Source: Reinekea marina
Lineage (GTDB): Bacteria > Pseudomonadota > Gammaproteobacteria > Pseudomonadales > Natronospirillaceae
Assembly (NCBI RefSeq): GCF_030409715.1
Contig: NZ_JAUFQI010000001.1
Span: forward strand, 1,549,001 to 1,613,000
Direction: 5' to 3'
DNA length: 64,000 nucleotides
The notes beneath the pieces are model-generated. The model saw only the letters and a program-made list of their open reading frames with translations. It did no database searches and was not told where the DNA came from. A program made the position numbers and the translations under genes. This document shows positions 22,467 to 32,212 of this stretch, piece after piece. Numbering within the stretch: the first letter of the stretch is position 1; each line of letters opens with the position of its first letter.

Positions 22467-23186
22467 ATGACACAAACAATACTCATAACTGGCGCTAGCT
22501 CAGGCATAGGTTTGCAGTTAGCTAAAGACTACGCAAATCAAGGCCATAAAGTTATTGCCTGTGGCCGAGATAAGCAAAAGCTCGAAACCGCTTTAGACGA
22601 TAACCGAATCGATGCTGTTGTGTTTGATATTCAAGACGGCGCGTCGATAGAATCTGCTTTAAGCGCTTATGACAGCTTAGATCTGGTCATTTTAAACGCG
22701 GGCACTTGCGAATATATTGACGACGCAAAGAAATTTGACGCTCAGCTGTTTAAGCGCGTAATCGATACCAATGTATTGGGTACAGGGTATTGCTTGTCGG
22801 CCGTGCTTCCCAAGCTGCAGCGAGGCAGTCACTTAGCCATCGTCAGCTCGACAGTTACCTTTCTTCCGTTAACGCGTTCCGAAGCCTACGGAGCCTCTAA
22901 GGCCGCCTTAGATTACTTAGCTCGTACACTCGCCATTGATCTTGCTGAATTTGGAATCGACGTGTCTTTAGTGCGCCCAGGCTTTGTTGAAACTCCGTTG
23001 ACGGATAAAAATACTTTTAAAATGCCAGGTCGGATCAGCGTTCAACGTGCCAGTGAGATGATTCGACAAGGGTTGCACAAGCGAAAAAAGATCATCAACT
23101 TTCCATTCGTTTTCCAAGCCATAATGCGCCTATTAGCACTATTGCCAAACGCTGTTTGGCATCGAATCGCTGTCCGAATGAACTGA
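22467..23186 (+). CDS. Short-chain dehydrogenase/reductase (SDR)
   Basis: The 239-residue oxidoreductase has the classical SDR signs: the cofactor-binding TGASSGIG (residues 9-16), NAG (77-79), Ser near 127 and the catalytic Tyr141/Lys145 pair in YGASK, then the PG motif VRPGFVETPLTD. The arginine after the second beta strand (CGRDKQ) suggests NADP(H). The substrate is unknown. It heads a three-gene run with a chalcone-isomerase-like protein and a DUF3833 lipoprotein. These three families recur together in marine gammaproteobacteria, in a cluster linked to fatty-acid modification and a sigma-E/ChrR stress response; here only this subset is present. Confidence 0.88.
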   Translation: MTQTILITGASSGIGLQLAKDYANQGHKVIACGRDKQKLETALDDNRIDAVVFDIQDGASIESALSAYDSLDLVILNAGTCEYIDDAKKFDAQLFKRVIDTNVLGTGYCLSAVLPKLQRGSHLAIVSSTVTFLPLTRSEAYGASKAALDYLARTLAIDLAEFGIDVSLVRPGFVETPLTDKNTFKMPGRISVQRASEMIRQGLHKRKKIINFPFVFQAIMRLLALLPNAVWHRIAVRMN

Positions 23187-23208
23187 GCCCAACGGCTACG
23201 AGGTGATA

Positions 23209-23721
23209 ATGCCAAAGTTAAACTCGAACCATTGCATAGCCATTGCTTTTTTAATCTTAGCCAGTTTATTTTTCAGCTCCGTTGCTCTGGCCGCTTCAGA
23301 AAGACTCGTGGTGGGGCAGGGTGCAATGAAGAAGTTTGGCTTTCACCTATACGATATAAGTCTCTACACCGAAACCGGGCAGTATTTACCGGAAGCGCCG
23401 CTCGACTTAGAGATTGTCTATAAAATCAATATAGCCCAAGAAAAGCTTGTAGAGATTAGTGCTTCCGAAGTAGCTCGAACGGGCGGTATCTGGCTTGATA
23501 GTTGGTCAGAGCAATTAACTCGCATTTGGCCCGATATACGTAAAGGTGATCAGCTTACATTAACCATTCAAGATTCTGGCGAAAGTGTATTTGTGTATAA
23601 CGGAAAAGAAATCGGCCGCATCGTGGACACGCGTTTTGGCGTGGCGTTTTCAGCAATTTGGCTTTCCCCCGACACTCGCGAACCAAAGTTAAGAGCAAAA
23701 TTAATAGGATTGAAAAAATGA
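23209..23721 (+). CDS. Chalcone isomerase-like periplasmic protein
   Basis: The 170-residue product has a signal peptide (about 1-26, ending SVALA) followed by a chalcone-isomerase-fold domain typical of bacterial periplasmic members: GQGAMKKFGFHLYDISLYT, LEIVYKINI and the C-terminal FGVAFSAIWLSPDTREPKLRAKL. By family knowledge most bacterial members lack chalcone isomerase activity and may bind fatty acids. ATG 23209 is preferred over the GTG six bases earlier because GAGGTG lies at proper distance. Its stop overlaps the next start (ATGA). Confidence 0.82.
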   Translation: MPKLNSNHCIAIAFLILASLFFSSVALAASERLVVGQGAMKKFGFHLYDISLYTETGQYLPEAPLDLEIVYKINIAQEKLVEISASEVARTGGIWLDSWSEQLTRIWPDIRKGDQLTLTIQDSGESVFVYNGKEIGRIVDTRFGVAFSAIWLSPDTREPKLRAKLIGLKK

Positions 23722-24251
23722 AACTGAAGCAAGGATTAATGTGGGTAATATTAGTGTTGGCGGTCCTTGTGTCCTCTTGCGCTACAAAAATAACGGCCTA
23801 CGAAGCAACAACACCAGAGATTAAACTAGAAGAGTTTTTTGACGGCGAACTGTTTGCTTATGGCATTGTTCAAAATAGGTTTGGAAAGGTTCAAAAGCGA
23901 TTTACCGTCGATATGGTGGCTAACTGGGAGGGCAATGTTGGCTTATTGGAAGAGGATTTTTATTACGCAGACGGTACGACAGATCGACGGGTTTGGCGGT
24001 TAGTGAAAGAAGGTAATGGTGTATATTCAGGTACCGCGAGTGATGTATCCAGCGATGCAATCGGGGCTACGCAGGGCTTTGCTTTTCAGTGGGGTTATAC
24101 TCTTGATGTGCCTATTGATGGAAAAACTTGGTCTTTCAAGTTAAATGATTGGATGTATCTGGTCGATAAGAAAAGGCTCGTTAACCGGGCTGAGATGAAA
24201 AAATTTGGCTTTGTTGTTGGCGAAATAACACTCGTTATAGAAAAACTATAA
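23718..24251 (+). CDS. DUF3833 lipoprotein
   Basis: The 177-residue product has a lipoprotein signal peptide with lipobox VSSC (Cys21) and a domain matching DUF3833: FFDGELFAYGIVQNRFGKVQKRF, TDRRVWRL and WGYTLDVPIDGKTWSFKLNDWMYLVDKK. The function is unknown; the repeated co-occurrence with a chalcone-isomerase-like protein suggests a shared lipid-related role in the envelope. The ATG overlaps the previous stop, so the pair is coupled. A hairpin covers the stop codon. Confidence 0.82.
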   Translation: MKLKQGLMWVILVLAVLVSSCATKITAYEATTPEIKLEEFFDGELFAYGIVQNRFGKVQKRFTVDMVANWEGNVGLLEEDFYYADGTTDRRVWRLVKEGNGVYSGTASDVSSDAIGATQGFAFQWGYTLDVPIDGKTWSFKLNDWMYLVDKKRLVNRAEMKKFGFVVGEITLVIEKL

Positions 24252-24256
24252 CGAGT
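24230..24256. terminator. Bidirectional hairpin between convergent genes
   Basis: An 11-bp perfect inverted repeat (24230-24240 and 24246-24256) with an AAAAA loop spans the end of the DUF3833 gene and lies 6 bp from the end of the opposing gene. It lacks a proper T tract in the forward direction (TATAGC follows); in the reverse direction a T-rich loop is read. It probably separates the two convergent transcripts. Confidence 0.5.
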
Positions 24257-24262
24257 ATAGCG

Positions 24263-24961
24263 TCACTCTTTAATTTTAATTTGATAGCTGAGTCGAAGGG
24301 TGTCATTAATACCTAAAGAAAAGATCTGCCATTTAATATAGCGTATGTCTTTTGCTTCAATTTCAGTATCTGGCGGAAAATAAGTCTCGCCAGTCACGGA
24401 GATGCTGTAAAACCCTCGTTCAGAATCTAAGGTGACCGAATCTTTTAAAAATTCAACAGGGCCCGTAGGGAGGGTATTCACCATTTCAACTTCTTTGACC
24501 GACTCATCACTCTTATTCGTCGCAGTCACCTCTATCTCGATTAAATCACCAGGATTAGCTTCTTGTGTGATAGATTTTAGATAGGCATTTGAGGCCGCAT
24601 CGAACTCCAGTAGGTAGTATCGTTCGGTGACTTCAATGACATTCACCTTCACTGTGTCGGGGTCATCTGTTGGAGGCGTTTGTTCCGTGGGCACTATTTC
24701 TTCGGTATTGAATTTAAAAACATCAGGAAGAGCCGCCTCTGGCATGTTTGGAACAGCCATCCCCGTATTGGTATTGGCAGAAGTATCTGACTTGGATTGT
24801 ACGGATACATCATCAAGATCATCTAATTCTAAAACTTCACCATCAATCTCTAAAATTTCAATCACGTCACCGTCGTCGGCCTGAGCAGGCATACAAACAA
24901 CAGCGGCTATAAAAAATAGCGTTGAAAGTGCGCTCATGCGTTTGTTTGAGGGCAGAGCCAT
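24263..24961 (-). CDS. Secreted acidic protein with a DUF11-like domain
   Basis: The product (232 residues from the ATG at 24961) has a signal peptide ending in MPAQA, an acidic and Ser/Thr-rich linker, and a C-terminal domain resembling DUF11/conserved-repeat domains: NPGDLIEIEVTATNKSDESVKEVEMVNTLP, then a beta strand set ending LRLSYQIKIKE. Such domains occur in cell-surface and periplasmic proteins; only one copy is seen here. Neither the ATG at 24961 nor a further ATG at 24937 has a good ribosome-binding site. A TTG at 24997 with GAGAG upstream would add 12 residues, so the start is uncertain. Function unknown. Confidence 0.7.
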   Translation of the reverse strand: MALPSNKRMSALSTLFFIAAVVCMPAQADDGDVIEILEIDGEVLELDDLDDVSVQSKSDTSANTNTGMAVPNMPEAALPDVFKFNTEEIVPTEQTPPTDDPDTVKVNVIEVTERYYLLEFDAASNAYLKSITQEANPGDLIEIEVTATNKSDESVKEVEMVNTLPTGPVEFLKDSVTLDSERGFYSISVTGETYFPPDTEIEAKDIRYIKWQIFSLGINDTLRLSYQIKIKE

Positions 24962-25068
24962 ATTATTTAATAATAATTTTAGATTAAAAGTTTTCAAAAA
25001 AGCGTCTCTCTAACTTGTATCCAAACAGTATGGAGCCTAAACACCCACATTACCAAATCAAATTGAGT

Positions 25069-25965
25069 TTATACAATAGTTTGTTCGCCTTCATTGAGCT
25101 GCTTTTCAAGTTCAAGTAGCCATTGAGAAATGCTGTCTGACATGATTAGCGCATCGGTTCTTGGGTCATCTGAATCCCCCGCTTGCTCGACTAGTTTCTC
25201 TTGAAACTTAAGGCGCTTCATTTGGAACTTCTCATTGATGACAAATTGAAACTGATCTTCGAATGCGAGTGCCATTTGAATAATGCGCATTCCGCTGTCT
25301 AAAGAATGCTTAATTTCAGGTGCCTCTAGATCAAGGTTCTTATAGCGAGCTTTGACTGTCGAATCGGCTGCCATGGCCAATTCTAATTCGGCTTCCAGTT
25401 CGGTTCCGTTAGGGCGGTTATCGAGGTCTAAAAACCAATCCGTCAGCAAATCTGCGCCTGAGGTGTTTTTTCCTAAGGGTGTTACCAGTAAGGTGCCTAA
25501 TGCTTCTCGCAATTGCGCGGTGAAATCGTCGGCTGTTTTTTCGCTCGCTGAATTAATAACCAGCCACTTTCGTTTAACATCTATCCAGGCGCTGATTCTT
25601 TTAGTTTTATGAAATGCCTTAGGGAGTAGGACGGCTCTGAGATCTTCCTTTAACTGCTCACGTTCCTTTTTGCCAGGTCGACGCCCTTCAGCTTCTTCGA
25701 TGGCGTCCAGTTTATCCGTTAATTGTTCATTTAATACGCTGGCAGGTAGTATTTTTTCTTGAATCTGCGCGCAAAAAAACAGTCGGCCACCAATGGGCTC
25801 TGCATATATTTCACTGTCTTTATAGGGCGGTACCCAACCAAATGTGGACTCTTGCATTTGGCTTAATGGGTTAAAGGGCTTGCTCGCAAGGGCATCATCG
25901 AGCTGATCGGCATTTAAATTAACTGATTCTGTGAATCGATAAACTTGTACATTTTTAAACCACAT
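25069..25965 (-). CDS. rdgC: Recombination-associated protein RdgC
   Basis: RdgC is a ring-shaped nucleoid-associated DNA-binding protein that limits RecA activity. The 298-residue product starts with the family hallmark MWFKNVQVYRF and continues with FGWVPPYKD, the EKILPASVLNEQL segment and QFVINEKFQMKRLKF. The ATG at 25965 gives the conserved start; an upstream in-frame ATG at 26001 would add 12 residues with no family support. Length matches the usual 300. Confidence 0.95.
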   Translation of the reverse strand: MWFKNVQVYRFTESVNLNADQLDDALASKPFNPLSQMQESTFGWVPPYKDSEIYAEPIGGRLFFCAQIQEKILPASVLNEQLTDKLDAIEEAEGRRPGKKEREQLKEDLRAVLLPKAFHKTKRISAWIDVKRKWLVINSASEKTADDFTAQLREALGTLLVTPLGKNTSGADLLTDWFLDLDNRPNGTELEAELELAMAADSTVKARYKNLDLEAPEIKHSLDSGMRIIQMALAFEDQFQFVINEKFQMKRLKFQEKLVEQAGDSDDPRTDALIMSDSISQWLLELEKQLNEGEQTIV

Positions 25966-26091
25966 AACGGATGTCTCAAACCTAAAATAAAGTGGGTGCA
26001 TCTTACTGGAATCTCGATTGCTTGCCTAATATTGTCTAACTCCGTTACTGTTAGACATTCTTTGAACACACCCTAAAAGCGAATTGGTGTA

Positions 26092-26703
26092 ATGCAAACA
26101 TCCATATCATTAGCAAACTTTAGATCCACCAAAGTCATTTGGTGTTTGGCATTGGCCTTTTTCAGCCTGATCGCAACCTTATTTTCATGGTCTGACCTTT
26201 TGTATTATGACGCTGAAAAGCTTGCCATAGGCGAGTATTGGCGTCCTTTTACGGCATGGATTGTACAGGCCAATATCTCGCACTGGGCCTTAAATCTATG
26301 GGGTTTGGTGATTATGGGTATTGTTTTACCTAACCAGCCAGGCCGCAAAACCTTTTTAGCTTTTGCCGGCGTTTGGATATTCGCCAGTCTGTGCTTAATG
26401 TTCTCGGATTATGCTGCTTACGTAGGGTTATCGGGGGTTCTCTACGGCTGGTTGTTTTGGTCAATTGCGATGTCACCGTTTTATCGGCCAACTTTAAAGG
26501 TTATCGTGCTGGGCTTAATCTCGGCAAAAGTAGTCATTGAAAATAGCCCGCTGCCGTGGTTAAAAGACAGCGCCGTGTCCACTTGGGTTGGTCACGATAT
26601 CGCCTATGAATCGCACCTATGGGGGCTGTTAGGTGGGGTCATGACGTTGGCTTTATACTGTTTGTTTCGGCGATTTCAATCAAATGCCGCACACCACGGC
26701 TAG
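26092..26703 (+). CDS. rrtA: Rhombosortase (rhomboid-family protease)
   Basis: The 203-residue membrane protein has six hydrophobic segments and the rhomboid-like signatures of the rhombosortase subfamily: HWALNLWG (His64, Asn68), GLSGVLYG with nucleophile Ser114, and ESHLWGLLGG with catalytic His175. Rhombosortase processes proteins that carry a C-terminal GlyGly-CTERM sorting signal, often secreted hydrolases moved by type II secretion. No GlyGly-CTERM protein is encoded in this window, so substrates must be elsewhere. The last 65 bp overlap the end of the convergent LysR gene. Confidence 0.85.
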   Translation: MQTSISLANFRSTKVIWCLALAFFSLIATLFSWSDLLYYDAEKLAIGEYWRPFTAWIVQANISHWALNLWGLVIMGIVLPNQPGRKTFLAFAGVWIFASLCLMFSDYAAYVGLSGVLYGWLFWSIAMSPFYRPTLKVIVLGLISAKVVIENSPLPWLKDSAVSTWVGHDIAYESHLWGLLGGVMTLALYCLFRRFQSNAAHHG

Positions 26704-27529
26704 GCGTCCGTTTACGGTGGTAAATGATCCCCAGTTGACGGTTTAGCGCAACCTTATCGATGTTTAAGATACACAATTCATCGTGCCCAATAAGGCTAGT
26801 TGGTAATAAGCTCCAACCTAAACCGTGAGTGACCAGCTCCTTGATTGTTTCTAAATAGTTGACCGTCAACACTCGGTTCAAAGGAATATGATGGTTTTGA
26901 AACGTCTGCTCAATGATCTGAAATGTTGTTGTTTGCTTATCTGGTAAAATTGCGCGCACAGAAGCCAGTTGGTTGAGTCGCAATTTCCCCTTTCTCTGGG
27001 CTAATGGGTGGTCTTTGGCAACAACAAAATGCAATGTATCTGTCCACAAAGTTTTTCCAATTAACGCTTTATTTAACGGGCTAGGAATAGTCGTGAGCGC
27101 CAGTTCAATGTCTCGCTTTAAGAGTGCATCGATAGCCTGTTCAGACTCAAGAAAATGAACGTCCAGCTGCGCATCGGGGTGTGCGGCGGCAAATTGCTTG
27201 AGAATTGGACCTAAATAATGAAGCCCAATATGGTGGCTGCTGGCCATAGAAAGCTCAGTTACATGGTCTTCATTTAACTGAACAACCGTTTGTTGGGCAT
27301 CTTTTATATCATTTACGATTCGCGTTGCGCGAGTTTGGAGCAGTTTGCCGGCCTCGGTTAAGTAAACATCACGGCCAATTCGATCGAACAGAGGGGTAGC
27401 CAGTTGTTGCTCTAAATTGCTTACGCGCTTAGATATGGCGGGTTGAGTTAAAAATAACTTTTCACCTGCACGGCTAAACGAGCCTGTTTCCGCTACGGCT
27501 AAAAAGGCTTCCAAACTGTGTAAATCCAT
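26639..27529 (-). CDS. LysR-family regulator divergent from leuC
   Basis: The 296-residue protein has an N-terminal winged helix-turn-helix ([35 protein letters not shown]) and the LysR co-inducer domain. The gene is divergent from leuC with a 122-bp gap that holds a LysR-type dyad (27535-27549) and a TATAAT. By the usual logic of this family it probably controls leuCDB and its own gene, but the effector is unknown. The ATG at 27529 has AGGA seven bases upstream, inside the dyad. Its 3' end overlaps the rhombosortase gene by 65 bp on the opposite strand. Confidence 0.9.
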   Translation of the reverse strand: MDLHSLEAFLAVAETGSFSRAGEKLFLTQPAISKRVSNLEQQLATPLFDRIGRDVYLTEAGKLLQTRATRIVNDIKDAQQTVVQLNEDHVTELSMASSHHIGLHYLGPILKQFAAAHPDAQLDVHFLESEQAIDALLKRDIELALTTIPSPLNKALIGKTLWTDTLHFVVAKDHPLAQRKGKLRLNQLASVRAILPDKQTTTFQIIEQTFQNHHIPLNRVLTVNYLETIKELVTHGLGWSLLPTSLIGHDELCILNIDKVALNRQLGIIYHRKRTPSRGVRHLIEIAETNSIKPTS

Positions 27530-27534
27530 TATGT

Positions 27535-27549
27535 ATTCCTATTTGGAAT
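27535..27549. promoter_or_regulatory. LysR-type operator dyad (ATTCC-N5-GGAAT)
   Basis: A perfect 5-bp dyad with 5-bp spacer fits the LysR-box form T-N11-A and lies 6 bp from the LysR start codon, overlapping its ribosome-binding site. A further GGAAT follows at 27550-27553 (GGAATGGAATT), which may be part of a second half-site. Confidence 0.5.
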
Positions 27550-27587
27550 GGAATTAATAAAAATAATAAATTTGTATTATTGATCGC

Positions 27588-27593
27588 TATAAT
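27588..27593 (+). promoter_or_regulatory. Candidate -10 box for leuC
   Basis: A perfect TATAAT lies 58 bp upstream of the leuC ATG. The -35 region at 17-bp spacing (AATAAA) does not match consensus, as expected for a promoter needing an activator such as the adjacent LysR protein. Confidence 0.5.
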
Positions 27594-27651
27594 TACAATC
27601 GCAACTATAGATTTACTTTGTTATTGGCCCTTTGCACAGGACGTTCAGATC

Positions 27652-29067
27652 ATGGCGAAAACGCTTTACGATAAATTATGGGATGCTCATCTTGTTACTG
27701 AGCGTGAAGATGGCACAGCATTAATATATATAGATCGCCAACTCTTACACGAAGTGACCTCTCCACAGGCTTTTGAAGGCCTGCGTATTGCAGGTCGTCA
27801 GCCTTGGCGCCTAGATACCAATCTAGCAACTCCAGATCATAATGTCCCGACAACCAAAAACGAGCGCTTGTCAGGTATAGAGGGAATTGCAGATGAAGTT
27901 TCACGTATTCAAGTAAAAACATTGAATGAAAACTGCAATAGCTTCGGCATTCGTGAATTCAATATGGACGATATTAACCAAGGGATTGTCCATGTGGTAG
28001 GCCCGGAGCAAGGAGCTACATTACCGGGCATGACTATTGTGTGTGGCGATTCCCATACCTCTACTCATGGTGCGATGGGGGCGTTGGCTTTTGGCATTGG
28101 TACCTCAGAAGTTGAGCATGTATTGGCCACGCAATGTTTGATACAAAGAAAGATGAAAAACATGCGGGTGCGCGTAGAAGGCCAGGTTAAACCTGGGGTG
28201 ACAGCCAAGGATATTGTGTTGTACATCATCGGTAAAATTGGTACCGCAGGTGGTACAGGCTATGCCATTGAGTTTGCAGGCAGTGCCATAGCATCGCTTT
28301 CTATGGAAGGCCGTATGACTGTGTGCAATATGGCTATTGAAGCGGGCGCGCGTGCTGGCATGGTTGCAGTGGATCAAACCACCATAGATTATTTTAAAGG
28401 GCGACCTTTTGCACCGACAGGTGACGTTTGGGATCAAGCCGAAACCGCATGGCGAGACTTAGTTACAGATGACGGAGCGCAGTTCGATCAAGACATAGAA
28501 TTGCGAGCTGAAGATATTGAACCGCAAGTGACTTGGGGTACATCGCCAGAAATGGTGCTTGGGGTGAATGATCTGGTGCCGAATCCGTCTGACGCGGCGA
28601 ATGAGCAAGAAAAATCGGCTATTGAGCGTGCAATCGCCTACATGGGCTTAACGCCGTCTCAAAAGATTGCAGATATTAAGCTAGATCGTGTCTTTATTGG
28701 CTCTTGTACAAATTCCCGAATCGAAGATTTACGTGCGGCTGCTGAAGTAGCAAAAGGCAAACAAGTGGCCGCCAGTTTGAAGCAAGCCTTGGTTGTACCT
28801 GGCAGCGGTTTGGTAAAGCAGCAGGCAGAAGCCGAAGGTTTGCATGAAATTTTTCAAGCCGCAGGGTTTGAATGGCGCGAACCTGGTTGCTCCATGTGCT
28901 TGGCAATGAATGCCGATAAGCTGGGGCAGGGGGAACATTGTGCCTCAACGTCAAATAGAAACTTTGAAGGCCGGCAAGGTTTTGGTGGTAGAACCCATTT
29001 GGTTAGCCCTGCAATGGCCGCGGCGGCTGCCATTGCGGGCCATTTTGTCGACGTAAGTCACGCATAA
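27652..29067 (+). CDS. leuC: 3-isopropylmalate dehydratase large subunit LeuC
   Basis: LeuC with LeuD isomerises 2- to 3-isopropylmalate in leucine synthesis. The 471 residues show the aconitase-family motifs [30 protein letters not shown], the 4Fe-4S cysteine in FIGSCTNSR, and [10 protein letters not shown] carrying the other two ligands. The ATG at 27652 ([13 protein letters not shown]) is the conserved start; in-frame codons upstream are ignored because they precede or overlap the promoter-like TATAAT. leuD follows after 10 bp. Confidence 0.97.
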   Translation: MAKTLYDKLWDAHLVTEREDGTALIYIDRQLLHEVTSPQAFEGLRIAGRQPWRLDTNLATPDHNVPTTKNERLSGIEGIADEVSRIQVKTLNENCNSFGIREFNMDDINQGIVHVVGPEQGATLPGMTIVCGDSHTSTHGAMGALAFGIGTSEVEHVLATQCLIQRKMKNMRVRVEGQVKPGVTAKDIVLYIIGKIGTAGGTGYAIEFAGSAIASLSMEGRMTVCNMAIEAGARAGMVAVDQTTIDYFKGRPFAPTGDVWDQAETAWRDLVTDDGAQFDQDIELRAEDIEPQVTWGTSPEMVLGVNDLVPNPSDAANEQEKSAIERAIAYMGLTPSQKIADIKLDRVFIGSCTNSRIEDLRAAAEVAKGKQVAASLKQALVVPGSGLVKQQAEAEGLHEIFQAAGFEWREPGCSMCLAMNADKLGQGEHCASTSNRNFEGRQGFGGRTHLVSPAMAAAAAIAGHFVDVSHA

Positions 29068-29077
29068 GGAGTAGATT

Positions 29078-29725
29078 ATGAAAGCATTAACTCGAGTGAC
29101 CGGTGTTGTTGCACCAATGGATAGAGCCAACGTCGATACCGATATGATTATTCCAAAGCAGTTTTTAAAGTCGATTAAGCGCAGTGGATTTGGTCCCAAC
29201 TTATTTGATGAGCTGCGTTATTTAGACGAAGGTCAGCCCGGAATGGATAACAGCCGTCGCCCACTGAACCCTGATTTCCCGTTAAATCAACCGCGTTATA
29301 AAGGAGCCAGTATATTATTAAGTCGGGCAAATTTTGGTTGCGGTTCAAGCCGAGAGCATGCGCCTTGGGCGCTCGAGGATTATGGATTTCGTGTCGTTAT
29401 CGCCAGTAGTTTTGCTGACATTTTTTATAACAACTGCTTCAAAAATGGTGTTTTACCGATTGTTGTAGAGGAATCTCAACTAGATGTCTGGTTTGAGGCA
29501 ATGGCAAAAACGGAAGGCTTTTCATTAACTGTAGATTTAGAGCAGCAAACCATTACCGATGCACAAGGGCAATCGGTTGCCTTTGAAGTGAATGAATTTC
29601 GCAAGCATTGCTTGTTAAATGGTTTAGATGATATCGGTCTAACATTGCAAGACGCCGAAGCCATTAAAACGTTTGAAAAGAAACGATTACAGCAAGCCCC
29701 TTGGGTGTTTGGGCATATTAATTAA
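29078..29725 (+). CDS. leuD: 3-isopropylmalate dehydratase small subunit LeuD
   Basis: The 215-residue small subunit carries the swivelling domain with [16 protein letters not shown], the substrate-recognition segment [15 protein letters not shown] and [17 protein letters not shown]. Length and sequence are standard. It follows leuC with a 10-bp gap containing AAGGAG (29068-29072 region), and leuB follows after another 10 bp, so leuCDB is one transcript. Confidence 0.97.
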   Translation: MKALTRVTGVVAPMDRANVDTDMIIPKQFLKSIKRSGFGPNLFDELRYLDEGQPGMDNSRRPLNPDFPLNQPRYKGASILLSRANFGCGSSREHAPWALEDYGFRVVIASSFADIFYNNCFKNGVLPIVVEESQLDVWFEAMAKTEGFSLTVDLEQQTITDAQGQSVAFEVNEFRKHCLLNGLDDIGLTLQDAEAIKTFEKKRLQQAPWVFGHIN

Positions 29726-29735
29726 GAGAGTTCTC

Positions 29736-30809
29736 ATGACTAAAAATGTTTTAATTTTACCGGGCGATGGAATCGGTCCAGAAATTGTGGCGCAGGCTGA
29801 ACGCGTATTAAATGCGGTGAACGATAAGTTTGGCCTACAAATTGAAACGATCCATGGTTTAATTGGTGGCAGCGCTATCGATGACAGTGGCGTACCATTT
29901 CCAGATGAAACGTTAGCCAAGGCGAAATCGGCTGACGCAATTTTGCTAGGCGCAGTAGGTGGTCCTAAATGGGATGCACTCGATATGGCCATTCGACCTG
30001 AAAAAGGGTTGTTAGCGATTCGTTCACAACTCAATTTATTTGCAAACCTTCGGCCCGCAATTTTATACCCCCAGTTGGCCGATGCCAGTTCGTTAAAACC
30101 CGAACTTGTGTCTGGGCTAGATCTATTGATTGTTCGTGAATTGACAGGGGGTATTTACTTTGGTCAGCCGCGCGGTATTCGCCAAACTGAATCCGGCGAG
30201 CGCGAAGGATTTAATACCTATGTATACAGTGAGTCAGAAATTCGCCGAATCGCACATCAGGCGTTTCAAGCGGCACAAAAGCGCGGCAAAAAGCTGTGCT
30301 CGGTTGATAAGGCCAATGTTTTAGAGGCAACCGTATTGTGGCGTGAAGTTATAACCGAAGTCGGTAAAGACTACCCCGATGTAGAGTTAAGCCACATGTA
30401 CGTAGATAATGCCGCCATGCAGTTAGTAAAAGCGCCTAAGCAATTCGATGTCATGGTCACCGGTAACATGTTTGGTGATATTTTGTCTGATTGCGCGGCT
30501 ATGTTAACGGGATCAATCGGTATGTTGCCTTCGGCTTCTTTAGATGAAAATGGCAAAGGAATGTATGAACCAATTCATGGTTCTGCTCCTGATATAGCAG
30601 GGCAAAGCGTGGCTAACCCGCTGGCCACCATTTTGTCGGTTGCAATGATGTTACGCTACTCGCTCAATGCGCCCGACGCCGCTATGTCGATAGAAAAAGC
30701 AGTAGGTTCAGTGCTTGATCAAGGTTTACGAACGGCCGATATAAAATCTGACGGATGTCAGGTTGTCTCCACTCAAGCCATGGGTGATGCGGTTCTTGCG
30801 GCACTGTAA
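29736..30809 (+). CDS. leuB: 3-isopropylmalate dehydrogenase LeuB
   Basis: LeuB oxidatively decarboxylates 3-isopropylmalate. The 357-residue protein shows [10 protein letters not shown] at the N-terminus, the substrate loop [32 protein letters not shown] and the cofactor segment [13 protein letters not shown] (NAD type). The ATG at 29736 ([12 protein letters not shown]) is preferred; an earlier in-frame ATG lies within leuD and would add 21 residues. Confidence 0.97.
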   Translation: MTKNVLILPGDGIGPEIVAQAERVLNAVNDKFGLQIETIHGLIGGSAIDDSGVPFPDETLAKAKSADAILLGAVGGPKWDALDMAIRPEKGLLAIRSQLNLFANLRPAILYPQLADASSLKPELVSGLDLLIVRELTGGIYFGQPRGIRQTESGEREGFNTYVYSESEIRRIAHQAFQAAQKRGKKLCSVDKANVLEATVLWREVITEVGKDYPDVELSHMYVDNAAMQLVKAPKQFDVMVTGNMFGDILSDCAAMLTGSIGMLPSASLDENGKGMYEPIHGSAPDIAGQSVANPLATILSVAMMLRYSLNAPDAAMSIEKAVGSVLDQGLRTADIKSDGCQVVSTQAMGDAVLAAL

Positions 30810-30830
30810 ATTTTAAAAAAAGGTTTAATT

Positions 30831-31946
30831 ATGAGTTTAACAGTAGGTTTTGTAGGTTGGCGTGGCATGGTGGGCTCTGTTCTCATGCAGCGCATGCGTG
30901 AAGAAAATGATTTTAACGGAATAACACCAATATTTTTTACGACCAGTCAAGCTGGGCAACTAGCACCAGATGTAGGGCAGGGTGCCTCTACCTTGCAAGA
31001 TGCGAATGATATCGAAGCACTTTCACAGTGTGATGTGATCGTGACATGTCAAGGTGGTGATTATACCACGGCCGTATATTCGTCTTTGCGTGCAACGGGC
31101 TGGAGCGGATACTGGATCGACGCGGCATCAACACTACGTATGGCGGAAGAATCCATCATTGTTCTGGATCCAGTTAATAGAGCTAACATAGACAATGCTT
31201 TAAACGCTGGTGGTAAAACATTTGTAGGCGGCAACTGCACGGTCAGCCTAATGTTGATGGGCTTACACGGGTTATTTGCTGAAGATTTAGTGGAGTGGGT
31301 TTCCCCAATGACCTACCAAGCGGCTTCCGGTTCGGGTGCTCGTCACATGCGAGAATTGATTTCTCAAATGGGGTCAATTCATCAGGTATCTAAGCCGTAT
31401 TTGGATGACCCAGCCAGTGCGATTTTAGAACTCGATAAAACCGTTGCAGATCATATTCGCTCTAACGAATACCCAAGCGATCAATTCGGCGTGCCCTTGG
31501 CAGGCAGTTTAATTCCTTGGATCGATAAGGCTGTAGACAATGGCCAAAGTAAAGAAGAGTGGAAAGCACAGGTAGAAGCCAACAAAATACTAGGTACTTC
31601 TCAACCGATTCCAATCGATGGATTATGTGTTCGGGTGGGGGCGATGCGTTGCCACTCTCAAGCTATGACCATTAAGTTGAAAAAAGACATTTCGGTATCG
31701 AGTATTGAATCAATAATCGATAATGCGAACCAATGGGCTTCGTTGGTGCCGAATGATCGAGAGGTTACCATGAGAGACCTTTCTCCTGCCGCGGTGACCG
31801 GTACTATGAACATTCCAGTAGGGCGAGTTAGAAAGCTAGCAATGGGTGATCAGTACTTAGGTGCCTTTACGGTCGGTGACCAATTACTTTGGGGTGCTGC
31901 TGAGCCACTGCGTAGAATGTTGGCAATTTTAAAGAAAGATTTATAA
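30831..31946 (+). CDS. asd: Aspartate-semialdehyde dehydrogenase
   Basis: Asd makes aspartate semialdehyde for lysine, diaminopimelate, threonine and methionine. The 371-residue product is of the gammaproteobacterial type: [17 protein letters not shown] nucleotide-binding start, catalytic Cys136 in [10 protein letters not shown], the [13 protein letters not shown] [17 protein letters not shown] segment and [11 protein letters not shown]. It follows leuB after 21 bp, as in Pseudomonas, and ends before a strong terminator. Confidence 0.96.
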   Translation: MSLTVGFVGWRGMVGSVLMQRMREENDFNGITPIFFTTSQAGQLAPDVGQGASTLQDANDIEALSQCDVIVTCQGGDYTTAVYSSLRATGWSGYWIDAASTLRMAEESIIVLDPVNRANIDNALNAGGKTFVGGNCTVSLMLMGLHGLFAEDLVEWVSPMTYQAASGSGARHMRELISQMGSIHQVSKPYLDDPASAILELDKTVADHIRSNEYPSDQFGVPLAGSLIPWIDKAVDNGQSKEEWKAQVEANKILGTSQPIPIDGLCVRVGAMRCHSQAMTIKLKKDISVSSIESIIDNANQWASLVPNDREVTMRDLSPAAVTGTMNIPVGRVRKLAMGDQYLGAFTVGDQLLWGAAEPLRRMLAILKKDL

Positions 31947-32037
31947 AAATTTGAAATAAATTTAAATTACGAAAAAGTGCTTGATTCAAAGCACTATTTT
32001 CCTGATTTTTCTTTGTATTTCATAAACTTGTCTCATC

Positions 32038-32063
32038 AGACGACCTTAATTGGTCGTCTTTTT
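32038..32063 (+). terminator. Rho-independent terminator of leuCDB-asd
   Basis: Stem AGACGACC (32038-32045) and its complement (32052-32059) with a TTAATT loop is followed by a run of Ts to 32063. Confidence 0.85.
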
Positions 32064-32212
32064 GTATGGGTTGTCACAAAAAAAGCTCAGAAATAAGACT
32101 TGAGTTCCAACCCTTGTATTGCTAAAAGTCCTTTTATACATAATACTTAGGCGTAGTTTTGAATGTTCTTTCTACGTTTTATTTGCATACATTTGAACGA
32201 ACGATCAATAAG

